This document shows, in pieces, positions 49,401 through 60,947 of a DNA stretch of 64,000 nt. This DNA comes from Cercozoa sp. M6MM (lineage: Eukaryota > Endomyxa: Ascetosporea), in assembly GCA_040357565.1 (NCBI GenBank), contig JBDODJ010000025.1; one strand, given 5' to 3'. The position numbers and the translations under genes were made by a program. The notes under the pieces are model-generated. The model was not told where the DNA came from. It searched no databases and was given only the letters and a program-made list of their open reading frames with translations. Within the stretch, counting starts at the first letter, position 1, and each line of letters starts with the position of its first letter.

Positions 49401-51502
49401 TGGAAGAGGGGGGGGGGGGGCGGTAAACAGGTATAGGGGGTACAGAAAGGACAAGGGTTAAGGAAATACCGAGACGACGCAGCGAGATGCACAGAAACTG
49501 CGAGTCGCCCGTCCATGTCACACCTAAAATACAGGTAGAGAGGTAGGGTGGTAGGGAGGCAGGGAGGTAGGCAGGCAGGTAGGTAGAGAGAGGGAGGTGG
49601 GTAGGTGGGTAGGGAGGCAGGCAGGTAGGTAGGTAGGTAGGTAAGTACCTGTAACAAGAACCTTGTCGGCATCGGCCGCCTCGTCGCGCAGGAACAGCAG
49701 CGCACCGCGTCGCAGTCCGTTGCGCTCGTAGAACACCACGACGTTCCGCTTGGCCACCTGGGGGAAGGGGTGAGAGGGCGGGGAGGGGGTAAGGCAGAGT
49801 ACAGACTCATCGACAGCTTCGGTGTTGCCGCAGTCTTCGATTTGCTCCTCGAGAATCTCGTCCTTCTCCAACCGCCGCTTGTCAATACTGCTGACCTATT
49901 TGTACCGTCCATTTGTACCGTCCATTGTACCGTACAAGTTTTGTTCCAGAAAACACTAAGTGTACTGTTGTGTTGGTGCAGTGCTTCAAGGACGCGTCCA
50001 TCAAGAACGTGGACTGACCACAAACATAAACAAAACAGAAGCCACTAAGAGCAAAAGTACGGCTGCAGCGATGATTGAACCGTCGGGACGCCATGCGAAA
50101 TGTCTGCAAAAGAAACGTGATCTGTCAAGATGCAACATCATGCGAACAAACACACCGAGATGGTTGTACACGCGGCCACAAGTGCTCACTCGTCGATACA
50201 CTGCCTGTAGACACCGCGAACACAAGTTAATTTTGCCTATTATCGAAAAGCAAACAAGATTGTTTGCACCGCCAGTTCGGTCAAAAACGCGAAACCGACG
50301 ACCGTTGTTGCCTCTAAGACAGAAAAACTGTACTCCAAAACGTGTTGGGACACAAACAAAGCGTTACTCGGAGGAAACGGCAAAAAACTGCGAATCGCCA
50401 CGCCAACAGATTTCATGATTTTCAAGTGATTCGTCATCCTGCTCTGCTGCTGCGCTTTCCGGCGCATTTTCCTGAGAAAATCGCAATAGCACAGGCACGC
50501 CACAACAAAGGCAGCCCAACAAAGGAAGAAGTTTCAAGCACCTGTTCGCGCTTAAAAGCGTCGAAAGCGTGAACCGGCGTTTCGTTGGGATTTGTGCTTT
50601 TGTTCATCTGGAAAAAGAAAAAACTTAAGACTGGCGAAAAAATAAACACAAGAAAACTGGTACGATCGGGCTTTCGCAAACAACGTCAAAATCGGTGGTC
50701 ATTAGCATCACTTGAGCAGCACCCGTTGCAATGGCCAGAAGCTCTTGGTCGGGCGACCACTGCGAGAAAACAAGATTGCATAAGAATCCAGTCGAAAACA
50801 AGCGAAAAAGTACGCAAGCGTGATCAATGCCGTCGTCAATTACGCCAAGAACTTCGCCCAGCGGTCGCATTTCGCCGCCTTAAGTTTCAAGACACAATAA
50901 TTTCGGCAAAGACCAGGCGAAAACACTCGCACCAGCGTAGCCATCGGCATCGCGACCCAGTGATACTTGCACGATGGCGCCCATTGACGTCACCAGGATC
51001 ACTGTGAGTTTAGAATGTGTAAACAAGAAATGTAACGCTGAGCGGGAACTACCTGCGTCAAGCTCAGACAGAAACGCCATCGAAACAACCGTATCAGCTT
51101 CGTCAAGCAGCAACTGAAACAAAACGCAGTTCAGTGTTTGAATTAGTGCACTTGACCCAGAAAATAAACGCAGCGCTTACCTCGTTCTGAATCAGTGGCA
51201 CAGCGAACCGTGTTTTGTCGTTTTCGACACACATCAGGAGCTGCTCATCATCCGCGCGGACAACCGCAAAGATCAGTCCCGACGGTGAATCCCGTACGTA
51301 CTGTGTCGAATATCCTCAAAAAGGATTCAAAAGTGCATTTGCTCGATAACATGGTACCTGTTCGATGCTTCGAATGTCGTGACACCCGTCATCCTGACAC
51401 CAGAACCCGAGAAAATACGAAACAGTCGGAACATGTGGGACACCCAGAAAATACCTGCGCGAGTAGCACGGAGTGGCTTTCGACCACCTCTAGATTTTTC
51501 AT
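43453..51502 (-). CDS. ELP1: Elongator complex protein 1
   Basis: Scaffold subunit of Elongator, needed for wobble-uridine tRNA modification. The start is MKNLEVVESHSVLLAQ at 51502. Family landmarks in order are QWSPDQELLAIATGAAQVML, LMTTDFDVVCE, the beta-propeller strand VTWTGDSQFLCISL, then FAWRPDGSIIAA and VFYERNGLRRGALLFLR. Then come VVVIDGAQLKVSHLVKGAVP with PPPMC, and a helical C-terminal half (LLTEVGDYGKALQCAVEAK, LVHDTAWQLCLKQVDDRS). The last exon ends NDDADALADFL at 43453. More than 25 exons over 8 kb, about twice the usual compactness of neighbours. Three gaps (44149, 46398, 46774) hide parts of introns and perhaps exon ends. Introns carry G-runs on the plus strand, so sense-strand C-runs. 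The palindrome CCGCGCGG recurs in its exons. Confidence 0.93.
44149..44248. other. assembly gap (100 N)
   Basis: In an ELP1 intron, after a GGGGGAGGGGG run. Confidence 0.99.
45296..45365 (+). repeat. TTGAG array, antisense to ELP1
   Basis: GAGTTGCTTTGAGTTGCTTCGAGTTGAG-type units on the plus strand, inside an ELP1 intron transcribed from the minus strand. The array is in the opposite sense to those in ETFDH. Confidence 0.85.
45770..45945 (-). repeat. CTTTCGCTTT array in ELP1 intron
   Basis: Read on the sense (minus) strand this is a CTTTCGCTTTTGCTTCTTTCG array, matching the pyrimidine-rich arrays of plus-strand genes. The plus strand shows GAAGCGAAAG units. Confidence 0.85.
46398..46497. other. 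assembly gap (100 N)
   Basis: In an ELP1 intron, followed by a run of G. Confidence 0.99.
46774..46873. other. assembly gap (100 N)
   Basis: In an ELP1 intron, followed by a run of about 25 C, the reverse polarity of other ELP1 intron runs. Confidence 0.99.
47516..47640 (-). repeat. TTGTTGTTTTC-type array in ELP1 intron
   Basis: Plus strand shows AACAACAAAAC and AGAAAACAAC units; on the sense strand it is TTG/TTTTC pyrimidine-plus-G. It causes long Phe/Leu/Val shadow ORFs. Confidence 0.8.
48184..48275. repeat. TATATG/GGGTA microsatellite in ELP1 intron
   Basis: Alternating TA tract at 48189-48205, then GGGTATATGTAT-like units. Confidence 0.85.
49533..49648. repeat. GGTA tetranucleotide array in ELP1 intron
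   Basis: GTAGGTAGG and GGGAGGCAGGCAGGTAGG units, read CTAC/CTGC on the sense strand. Confidence 0.85.
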
Positions 51503-51691
51503 GGTAGTCGTCACACACACGTGCACTGTCACGATGTCCGCTGAAGCGTATAGTATTCTGACTCGGACCGCAGGATTTTTTTTGTATTCTGCCCGTTTGA
51601 CTAGTTTTTATGTGGCTATCTGATGCTGAAGCTGCTGTCAAAGATAGATCCTAAATTGGGTGCTGGCGCGTGGGCGTAGTTGTTATTAACC
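51503..51691. promoter_or_regulatory. short bidirectional promoter region, ELP1/NAT9
   Basis: Only 189 bases separate the ELP1 and NAT9-like start codons. Both promoters and 5' UTRs must share this space. Confidence 0.5.
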
Positions 51692-52459
51692 ATGAGGGTT
51701 AACGAAAACACGTCGCTCGAGGGCGAAAGAGTGCGCCTTGTCCCGTATGAGAAAAAGCACGTCGAGACGTATCACTCATGGATGGAAGACCCTGGTAGTC
51801 TGCAGAATTATGTGACACGAAGGCTTTGGATACGTAGGGTTTCTGTAGTGTTGCGCGAACAGACAGCGAGCGAGCGACTGACGCTCGAGCAGGAGTACGA
51901 GATGCAGCAGACCTGGCGCGCCGATAACAAGTGTATGTTCTGTCCCAGTCCACATGCATATGTGGACACTCTTGTGTACGTGTGCAGTGCTGACCTTTAT
52001 CGTCGTGGAGAAACGCGACACTGGCAGTGATGTGGATAATATGGTGGGCGACATCAACCTCTTCTTGCCGCGGTTCGCCTGCGAGGACCCCGAGAAGGCT
52101 GAGGTCTCGCTGATGCTGGCAGTTCCAACTGCGCGCGGCAAAGGTTTCGCGCACGAGGCTTTCGAACTGCTGCTGGACTTTGTGCGCTCGGCCGCAAGTC
52201 ATACCGAGTCGACCGATAAAGATGATACCGCTTCACAGATCACTGACGAGTGGAGACACCTTGCGCAGGTGCGAGTCATCCAAGCGAAACTCGGCGCGGC
52301 AAACCTGGCCTCTCGGTATCTTTGTTCTTCTGCGTCTTCCTGTTTTCTGGCCATTTTTGACCTTTTATTTTGATCAGGCACTTTTTCGAGCGTCATGGTT
52401 TCCAACAAGTTGACTATGTTGAAGTCTTTGACGAGTACACCTTCGCCAGGCAACTGTGA
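51692..52459 (+). CDS. NAT9: N-acetyltransferase 9-like protein (GNAT)
   Basis: Small GNAT-fold acetyltransferase of about 195 residues in four exons. The start MRVNENTSLEGERVRLVPY and YEKKHVETYHSWMEDP match the family N-terminus. The core reads LTFIVVEKRD, VGDINLFL, VSLMLAVPTARGKGFAHEA (acetyl-CoA loop R-G-K-G-F) and AKLGAANLASRHFFERHGF. The end EVFDEYTFARQL also fits. The second intron uses the donor at 51932 (GTATGT), because only that keeps the core in frame. NAT9 in animals is linked to microtubule stability. It is head to head with ELP1. Confidence 0.92.
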
Positions 52460-52771
52460 TCCTAATTTTATTGCGTTGAACTAAACCAACAGCGTAGTAC
52501 CATACATATGTGTCTACATATCATACACTGACTCGATTGATGGGAACCCACTCGTTCGGGCGGCCCAATTTTTCTGGAAGTAGACAGGTGTGAAAAATAA
52601 AATCACTTCTAGAAGTTGATGTGGTGCTAGGACTAGGAGTTCCAAAACCACAATCGACTCGGAGACTAAATTTAGATGTCTAGACCACGCCTGAGGTTGT
52701 AGGAATTCGATTCGGTTCAAACCAACAAGAATTGTCGGGCTTTTTCTTTAATGCGGGCCGATTAAATTAGA
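52460..52771. other. convergent intergenic region
   Basis: 310 bases between the NAT9-like stop and the stop of the Cys-rich gene. No gene seen. Confidence 0.5.
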
Positions 52772-54250
52772 TCAGTTAATGGCCGGGCATACGTAGCTTC
52801 CGGGGTTGCTCGGATCTTCCATACAGACCTGGAACTCGTCGAGATCGACCGTATCTGGCATGTCGCATTCGTACTGAGAGCCTGGTGTAAGGCACGCTTC
52901 ACCCGCAGCAAAGAAAGCGCAAAGAGCTCCTGCAGGCACACCGCATGTGATAGGGCCGGAACAGGCTTCGTCGTGCGAGCAGACCAATTCTAGATTTCTT
53001 TCCTGAGCCAGTCGCTTCAAGTACGGCGTGAGCAGACACTGAGATGAACTGGCGTTTGGGGAAGCAGGCCCGCACTGCCCAGAGGCGCACTCCGACGAAT
53101 CGGAACACGAATCCAGGTACTTCCGACGACACCGCAGGACACCGTTCGGGTTGGGAGGCGATTCGGTGTACCCTGAGTGAACGTGGAGAGTGATGTCTCT
53201 TTTACTGTACTGTAACTTCGAGTGAGAGAAAGAAACCAGAGTTGGCACAGACCAAGTCGCCTGCACACGGGTCGTCGTCAAGGTAATCGTAGCCTTCCAA
53301 ATCGCAGACTTGGTTGAGCGACAATCCTGAGGGCGCATCGCATTCGAACTGACCTACCGACGCAAATGTGCAGCTGCCCGACAGACACTTTGTGTCGTCA
53401 CCAGTGTTCCCGGTGCCGTCGGGTTCATTTCCGCACAGCTGGTCGCGAGCTCCCAGGCACTTTTCAGAGTCGGGCTCGCAAACTGCGCCGCTCGGACAGT
53501 CCAAGCGGGACGAGCATCCTGTGAAACCGAGCGGCAAGACGCAAGTGCCGGACATTTCATCGCAAATGCGTCCTCCTACTAAGGCATTATGCAATCCAAG
53601 CAAATGCAAAACAGTATCGTAATTTACCAGTGCAATCCTCGTTCTGCACACAAATTGACAGGCAGGTCGAGGTGCCGTCAGCGTCCACGCAGAGAGCCCC
53701 AGATGTCGCATCGCACTCAAAGTCGCACAAACATGTGGTCCCTGTCGCCTTTGCACCCTCTGGCGGACAAGGGTCGGGTTGCGGCTCTACTAGCACTCCC
53801 ATTTGCGTGCAAGAGCAGAATGTTGTGGTCGTTGTGGTCGCTGCTGTTGTCGACAACGTGGCCGATGTTGTCGCTGTCGTTGTCGTCGTCGCTGTCGCTG
53901 TCGTTGTCGCTGTCGTTGTCGATGTCGCTGTCACTGTCGTTGTCGTTGTCGTTGCCGCTGGTGCCGTCGTTGTCGCTGGCGTTGTCGATGTCGCTGGCGT
54001 TGCGTTGTCGTTGTCACTGTCTCTGTCGTTGTCGCTGTCGGTATCACGTGTCTTATGCGAGCAAGGCGGAACAACGCATTGTTCATGTACTAAAATGAAT
54101 CGCACACAGCTTCACTAGCAGCGGTGTTTTTTTGAAACATGCCATTGACATTCGGATAATGGCGTTTTGCTCTCTCACTGAATGAAGACTCGGAGGATTC
54201 AAGCGCGCGTTTGCCACGAATGCGCCAAAAGTCAGTCCCAGGAGCTTCAT
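52772..54250 (-). CDS. secreted Cys-rich protein with Thr-rich stalk
   Basis: ATG 54250 starts MKLLGLTFGAFVANA, a signal peptide like that of the gene at 710-2156. After the first intron comes a long Thr-rich stretch (TTTTTTVTATSTTTATTTAT and similar), encoded by hexanucleotide-like GTCGTT/GTCGCT repeats on the plus strand and likely O-glycosylated. Then follow Cys-rich modules: CSCTQMG, CLCDFECDATSGALCVDADG, CLSICVQNEDC, GRICDEMSGTCVLP, DCPSGAVCEPDSEKCLG, CLSGSCTFASVGQFEC and CSHDEACSGPITCG. It ends PGSYVCPAIN. The last two introns close perfectly in frame; the first join does not, and its exact sites are open. Cell-surface role inferred. Confidence 0.75.
53820..54050. repeat. GTCGTTGTCGCT-type repeat, coding
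   Basis: Imperfect tandem triplets and hexamers of GTCGTT, GTCGCT and GTTGTC. On the minus strand they encode the Thr-rich stalk of the Cys-rich protein. Confidence 0.85.
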
Positions 54251-54468
54251 TGGTACTTTCTGCGGTGCAACCCTCCCGACCGACTGTTTGAGAGACAACG
54301 GAGAGTTTAAGTTACGATCCCGCGTTTCGTGCGCGTTTCGCGTACCGTACCCACGGATGGTCAAATTAGTGCGCAGCGAGAACGTAGTTGGTTTCTTAAT
54401 AGATTATATTAATCCCTCGCCTCAGATTTACGCGCAATTTCGTGTCCAAGTAGGTATGTCTCGTTTAG

Positions 54469-56748
54469 CTATTCCGGATTGGCCTGGGCCGACTGAGCAT
54501 TGTCGTCGGGAAGCAACGCGCGTAAGCGGGGCCGGTAGCACTCCGTGAGCGAGTGTTGCGACAGCATCTCAGACGACAGGCGCACCTGCAATACAGGAGG
54601 GTAAAAAGCTAAATAGGCAAACTGGAAGGAGATTCAATACGGTGCGCAGGGCGTCCGTGTCGGTGACATCGCGCACAGAGACGAAGCGCGCGCCGTCGTC
54701 GCCTTTGTCGCCACCGATCGTTTCTTCATCACTCAGATTGACGGTTTCTGCAGAGAGACACAACACTCTGCCAGGCACGTGCAGCACTGGCCACTCGGGC
54801 GACGGTTTTCCTCTGATACATAGGTATAAAGAAACAGCAGAACGAGGTACAAGTGTAGTGTACAGCTGATCGCCGATTTGCGACGGTTTCACCGACGGTG
54901 AGAACAACGAGGAAACCGTAGTTTTGATCGTGTCGCCAACCATGTCGATCACATCGCTCGGACGCTCCAAGCGCGTCGCCACGTGTCGCGACTGCTCGGC
55001 GCGATCTGTCAGAAAGCGTCCAGCCACGGTGCGAATCACTTGATCGCTCCACTCCAGTCGACGCAGCTCCTGAAACAGTGATCGCGCACTCGCCACACTC
55101 AGACGTGGCACCACTATACACGGCATATATGGGAAAATGAGCAAGGGAAAAAAGGTAACCTACCATCTGCAGAGTTCACAATCGACGTCACAAACGGACG
55201 CATCTTTTGGGCTAGCGATTCGTCCACTATACAAAAGATAAAGTGTAAGAACGGAGGTCGAAACACAGACAGTACCGCACGGAGGCGAGCCGAATGTGAC
55301 AGCGGAAACATCAACGGTGCCAAAAACTTCGCCGAGACGACCGAGCGCCGATCCACACAGTTTCTGTCTCAACTGCAGCGCCAATAGGCCCGCACACGCA
55401 CCTCCCAGACTGTGTCCGACGCACCTAAGCAACAGGGGTAAATAGATAAGAGGGGATGCAAAGACAAACTGTACTGGATAGTGTTGAAGCCGGCAGGCAC
55501 AAGCACATTCGTGATGAGGTCTTCAGTGTCGTCAAAGAGGTTCTTGCTTGCGATCTGTATGCCACTGTGCACGCTGTGTTTGCTTTTGGAGTCGGAGTCA
55601 CCATCGCTTAGTGTTATGTTGGAGGCACGAATCAGCATGTTGGTCACGACGTCGTGCACCTGCCACGTGCCACGCACCACCACTACGGCGCGTTTCTCCG
55701 CAACATTGTACACGATCAAGTGACCTAGTTCACATAGGCAAAGTTACCTAGCTACACGTGCATACATTTTAAAACAACGCACCAGGACGCAACGCGTCGC
55801 TCTCTTTCGACTCGTTTCGCAGCACCTTCCAGCCCTCCTGTGTACCACAGCAAAACACAACATGACTTGAGTCCAGCTAAGTTGAGTTGTCGAGTTATGC
55901 TTACAGGAAGTGCGAGTGTTGGGTGATACGCCAGATCGGCCAGTACCGCCAGCAGCGCCACATCGCGCGGCAGTAACTCCGCATATACTGGCAGTGTTTG
56001 CGGAATTCTCTTCAAGTCCTCGGAATTCTTCAGGAAGGCCCAAGAACGCTCGAGGAAAGAACGGTGCGCGAGTTGCTCAAGAACATCGAGAAGCGCATGG
56101 CCAACCATCGTTTCGTCCCGTTTGCCTTGCTCCGACGAGCCTTTCAGCAAGCTCTCACCGTGCTGCTGGCGGAAACAATTCAAATCACGTCGCAACTCAG
56201 TGAAGTTTCCAGTTTTCGAGAATTTCCGTGCGATCGCACGGATTTCGCGTCGCTGAGCCGATCGCACACTGCTTTGCTGCTCCTACGAGGCAAAAGCAAG
56301 GACATCACAAAACGTGCGAAGCAGGGGTCGAAAGAGCAATCTCACCAAATAGCAAAGCAAGCCAAGAGTCATGTCACCGAGCGATACATCAGTTTCGCTA
56401 AACACAACACAGCAAACACAGCATTTACACAACTGACAGCCAACATGAAAACAAATAACGATACAGAATGCCCACGCGGGCTGCGTCCAAGTATGTCTTC
56501 GCAATCTCTTTCAACAGAAAGTCGGTCCGCGCCGACGCCAGCGTTTCTCCAGTGTCTGCAGCCGAGTCACTCTTCTCGGCTTCCTTCGCTCGTTCCCCGG
56601 AGCGGTTGAATAGTTGACCCAGGTCGGACCATTGGATTGCATTGATTTCGTTGATAACTGGTGTGATTTTGCTAATCTGCACGAAACAGCATTTCCCATT
56701 TCCCGCATTCTGCACGAGCAAAATACAATTATACCAGGGTGCGCACAT
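54469..56748 (-). CDS. class 3 lipase, alpha/beta hydrolase
   Basis: Spliced protein of about 570 residues. The catalytic region reads LIVYNVAEKRAVVVVRGTW (oxyanion strand), then RCVGHSLGGACAGLLALQL with the nucleophile Ser of G-H-S-L-G-G, and VSAVTFGSPPC. A C-terminal block carries Glu/Asp-rich text and HVPGRVLCL. The last exon, ending HSLTECYRPRLRALLPDD, supplies the HS-x-T-x-C-Y pattern that often holds the catalytic His in diacylglycerol-lipase-like enzymes. The N-terminal part (NEINAIQWSDLGQLF, FSKTGNFTELRRDLNCF, LPRDVALLAVLADLAYHP) is helical. No signal peptide or transmembrane start is clear. Likely substrate: glycerolipids at intracellular membranes; inference only. ATG 56748 is the best visible start. 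Confidence 0.85.
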
Positions 56749-57261
56749 TACGCGGTCTTAGGCGCCACATCATATCATACGCTGGCACATTAAGCGCGCA
56801 GATAGCCAAAGATCTCTAAATTCGGGAGCTGGGTTTGCATTTGATCGCGAAACGCAAACAGCACAGCATCATTCATTGCTTTGGAGCAATAAGGCTCTTC
56901 TTAATCTTATACAGTATCCATTTCACATGACGTAGCACCGAGAAGCTTCCTTTTGGACTGGGCTGCGCGTGCTGCTGGACGACGACTGGGGTTGGTACAG
57001 CGACTCGATCCGCGAGCGTGTGAATGACAGCCCGTCGATGGCCGCACTTGCCTATTCACACCCATCATGCGTAAAGTACCAAAAACCCCAGCTCCTGACA
57101 AGACTACGTACGTATCGGGACAGCAGGATATTGAAAGCGATCTCATCCGAGTCACGTCTTGCTGGACAAGAGACGAACTCCTCAATGACGCCAAGTATTT
57201 CAGGCGGAACGTATCTGTCTGTCGCCTGCTCTGCAAAGCTTCTGTGCAGAGCACATTTTCC
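56749..57261. other. region without a supported gene
   Basis: About 510 bases upstream of the lipase start and downstream of the next minus-strand stop. Both strands have ORFs of 115-122 codons here without motif or agreed splicing. Confidence 0.4.
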
Positions 57262-58635
57262 TCAAGTCATGAGATCAGTGCAAAAGACTGAAAGAACGAA
57301 CTTGAGGTTTGTATCCGGAAACTGTCGCGATATGTAGTCTTGCAATCGTCGCCACGTGCCTCGAGAGCGACTTTCAAGTTCGCAGCGCGGCAGATTCCAC
57401 TGGGAAGATAAAAATATAGAAATTTTCTGTCGAAACCGAACTTCAAAATTAACGGAAGTTACAGGTGCGATCTCGAGTGTCCACGAGACCCACTCGTCGT
57501 CTCGCTGTGTGCTCAAACCAGCACTGTTCGCTTCATCTGAAAACCGCGCGGATTCATGTATTAACAAGTGACAGAGTGTGATAAAGGAGATAGATACCAA
57601 AGCTTCCCTCGCGACGAAATGGCAACAGCGTTAAGGCATTCAAAAACAAGCGTGCTTCGGTTCTCTGGAGCTCAACCATCGAAAAATCTCCAGGTCTTGA
57701 ATGGAGAAGCAATGTAGAACAGTACATTCACTGAACGACACACGAAGCTAACAAACGCCAACAGACGCGACCACAGCAGTAAGTGACGCAATTCACTGAA
57801 TACGTGTGTTGAATGCAACTACTTCAGTGTTTTCACATGCATGAGGGAGTATTTTACACATCCGAGGTGGACTCATTCATGGAGTCAGTGCAGCACCTGC
57901 ACACGCGTAACTAGTGAGGAAAAACGAAGCTAAAGCTAAACTGAGAGAGATACCGCCATGTGCTGGCGGCGACATCGCTGAGATGCTGCAGAAACAGCGC
58001 GCGTTCGTCCTCATTTAGCACTGTTTCCAACTGCACGCATGACAATCGGGAGGCACCACTCACACCACGGGGTAAAAAAGCCTACCCCAACACTCGCACA
58101 GGCGAGAACTGCGTCAAGGAACGAACGAACAAAAGTGGAACGACACTGAATTTCCTCAAGTTGACTAAAGTTAACAACAAGCGACAAATGAAACATTAAA
58201 AAAAAAAAGAAACACATCTCTCGATGTAAGTTTACCTCCACCCATCCAACGACCGGCAGAATTCTGCTTCATGGTCGGCAAAGTGCATTAAATCCAGCGC
58301 TATCTAATACAAGGCATTGATACCTGTATACAAACGATCAGCTATGGTGCGTGTACCAACACTTTTCCTTTATCATCCATCTTTCCCAGAGCGCCCGCGA
58401 AGAAAAATCCTTCTGCTGGGTCTGCGCACCAGAACTTCACTGCGACTGTATCGGTCACGCTTGTTTTATTAGTGATCCCAAACAGCTGACAGGCCGTGGG
58501 CACGACTACAGTCCTGTAGGATTGATTGTTGTGCCACTGAGAGACCAAAGATCAATCAGAGTCACATGGGCTTCGTGCACTACGTCGCGTGGCTGGTTGC
58601 TGTTCCGTGCTCAGGGTTCTGTCAATCACAATCAT
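57262..58635 (-). CDS. unrecognised protein with a 29-nt intron
   Basis: Model from ATG 58635 (MIVIDRTLSTEQQPATRR). Exons read in turn YRTVVVPTACQLFGITNKTS, VKFWCADPAEGFFFAGALG, LDLMHFADHEAEFCRSLDGW, VVPLLFVRSLTQF, LETVLNEDERALFLQHLSD, VELQRTEARLFLNALTLLPF, WVSWTLEIAP and LPRCELESRSRGTWRRLQDY. The last ends VLSVFCTDLMT at 57262. Most joins are phase-consistent. One intron (58537-58565) is just 29 nt. The join around 57700-57950 is unclear. I do not recognise the family. It lies directly downstream of ATPAF2 on the same strand, with 109 bases between. Confidence 0.5.
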
Positions 58636-58744
58636 CGTGTTGGCGCGAGTAAACGAACATCTTAAACAGCCCAGCAACAATCCAATTGGAGGACGGGAAG
58701 CAGAGTTTTCATTTTTAGATTTGACAGCCCGGCGTTTAACTAAG

Positions 58745-60665
58745 CTATTGACGAGCGCTTTGTCTCTGCTCGATGAGACCACGCTCCACCCGCAAAAAGG
58801 CGCCGCTTTGCACCAGCGCCGAGTCATACTGCAGAACCCCTGAGTTTTCCGCACGGACACAAGGAAAAAGAGAAAACACACCTCCAATCGCGTCAAATCA
58901 AACAGGAGCAATGCTGCAGACAATTCAGACTGCAAACGCGACTCACGCAGGTCGAATTCCATCGTAGCTGAGCCGTACTCGTTCTAAATACGAAGCGAAG
59001 TCACCATAGAAAATCAAATAATAAATAAAGCAACGAAAAAAAGAACTACCTTCACAGACACGTATTCTTCGCAAAGGGTCGCTTCGGTGAGCTGTCGCGC
59101 CGTCAGCACGCCGTCATGCGCCTGCATTGGGAGGAACCATTACTAAACGAAACAATGTGGAAAATTGCGAAAGCTACAGCGAGTGCGATGATAAGCGATT
59201 TCGAGCGCTCCGCAATCCATTCCTGCCGCACCAAACTCGACCAAATCAGACCAAAAAGAAACTTTAACAGCACAGCGAAAAAACAACTTACGACAGCAGC
59301 GAGTTCAAACGGCGACATTTTATCCAGGTACTCTGTCAAACAATCAAAACTCACCCGAGATATTTTAGTTGTTTCAAGTTGGGACACCTTTGATGAGCGG
59401 CCAGTGCTTGGCGTTCAAGTCGAATGCCTTGCCATCGCCCAACGTGGCTAAACAAAGCATTCAGTCGAAAGTTTAATTCGCAAGAGGGGAGATATAGTAC
59501 CAGCCAGCATAGACATGACGTCGTCCTCCAGCTCAATGTCAAACTTGTCCTCGCACCACTCCATCAGCGGGTCCAGGGTCTCCGTGAAGGCGGCCCTGTT
59601 CAAGACACAACCGTGCTATTCAATAAGAAAACACGAAAGCGATGTACTTGGCACGCGGTGACGGGTCGAAATCGCGGTTCACGACGCTGTCGTTGAGCCA
59701 GAAGTCCTCGAGACGCTCGAGACACTAAGGGAACAGAAGGTAGAAAACACGGCTACAAGAGGCAAAATGCGAACCTGGATTCGAGAACTCTGCGCACTGT
59801 TGATCGGGAACAGTAGCTGCTCGAGAGCCCTGGTGACCACCATGGTGAGCGGCATGGCACCCGCCGCTGCCAGCTTCCACTGCGACTCGAACTCGCCGGC
59901 CAGAGCCACTGCCAGCGCCGGCCACGGCACACTCAGCGGAATACTACGTATGCACATATAACACACAGAGGTATATCTAGTCCACGTGGGGTACGATCGA
60001 GCGGCCGTGGTAATGAAGCGGCCGTCGACACGCGGCGAAAGCCAGCCCGGCACCAGGGGCGACTCACCTACATTGCACGTACCCTCACCTGTCTGCAGTT
60101 CAGTACATCTCCGTTCAAGTACCAATATCGACGAAGCGGTACATGCGACGGCGATCGCCAGAAACACGCAGCGTACGCAGCGAGTAACGTCGCATGCCTA
60201 GTTACCGACACATTAGTTTCAACCGTATAACCCCCCCCCCCCCGAAAGCAGTAAGACGTACCCGGCATCAGCATGGTTTCGAAGGTATCGGCACCACCAC
60301 CTGTAAGTCGGCAGTAAGGTACAACACTAGTATATGTTTAGGGTACCCGTGTTCTCGGGAAAGCGCGCATGCACGTCGGCGGACACCTGCAGAAACACCT
60401 CGGCCGGCGTCATCTTCTCGTACGACAGACGCACACCCGACGACGAAAAGTCCAGCTACAAATTCCAAAAGCGATAAACAAAGACTGAACACCCCACGAC
60501 GAGAATCTAACTCACGTCATTGTCGATCAGATCGTCGCCCAGATCCAGCGGCGGCTCCTGCGACGACGACGAGGTCGTGTCTGCCTGTGTCGACAAAATG
60601 CGCCTTGCGCTGCATACCGCTGTCACGCGCGATTTAAGCGCCTTACGTGCCGCACTAAGCATCAT
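58745..60665 (-). CDS. ATPAF2: ATP synthase F1 assembly chaperone ATP12
   Basis: Mitochondrial chaperone that binds F1 alpha subunit before hexamer assembly. ATG 60665 starts MMLSAARKALKSRVTA, rich in Arg/Lys/Ala/Ser as expected for a matrix presequence. ATP12 landmarks are VDGRFITTAARSIPL, VPWPALAVALAGEFESQW and GAMPLTMVVTRALEQLL. Then come FTETLDPLMEWCEDKFDIE and the C-terminal SPFELAAVAHDGVLTARQLT with EATLCEEYVSV, which matches the family's A-A/E-E helix pair. The final exon ends VERGLIEQRQSARQ at 58745. An upstream part (LDFSSSGVRLSYEKMTPAEV) is not seen in ATP12 that I know and may be lineage-specific. A pile of about nine exons; the 60300-60100 join is approximate. Confidence 0.85.
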
Positions 60666-60947
60666 GGCTAATGGCACACACTATGGCACACACTAGTTTC
60701 CCTGTCCAGCAGCCAGCGGTTTGACCACTAATTTTTTTTTATTCACCCTGCGCTCCTTCCATTCCCGGTTTCAGTATTCTGGGTTTATTACACGTTTTGT
60801 TCGGCGCTCCGTTGTGTAGTGAGCGTGCTATAGTTTTTGGGAGTGCCTTAGCAAAGTTCCGGGCGGAGATGCAAAAATACAAATATTCACCGACACGGAG
60901 AAGACACTGCGAGCTATGAAGAGTCGGGGCGCACTTGCCGAGCTAGC
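60666..60947. promoter_or_regulatory. bidirectional promoter region
   Basis: 282 bases between the ATPAF2 start (-) and the start of the next gene (+). A T-run at 60731-60740 is the only notable feature. Confidence 0.45.

Noticed and set aside
53589-54118. plus-strand Val- and Ser/Leu-rich ORFs
   Set aside because: Antisense reading of the GTCGTT repeat that codes the Thr stalk on the minus strand.
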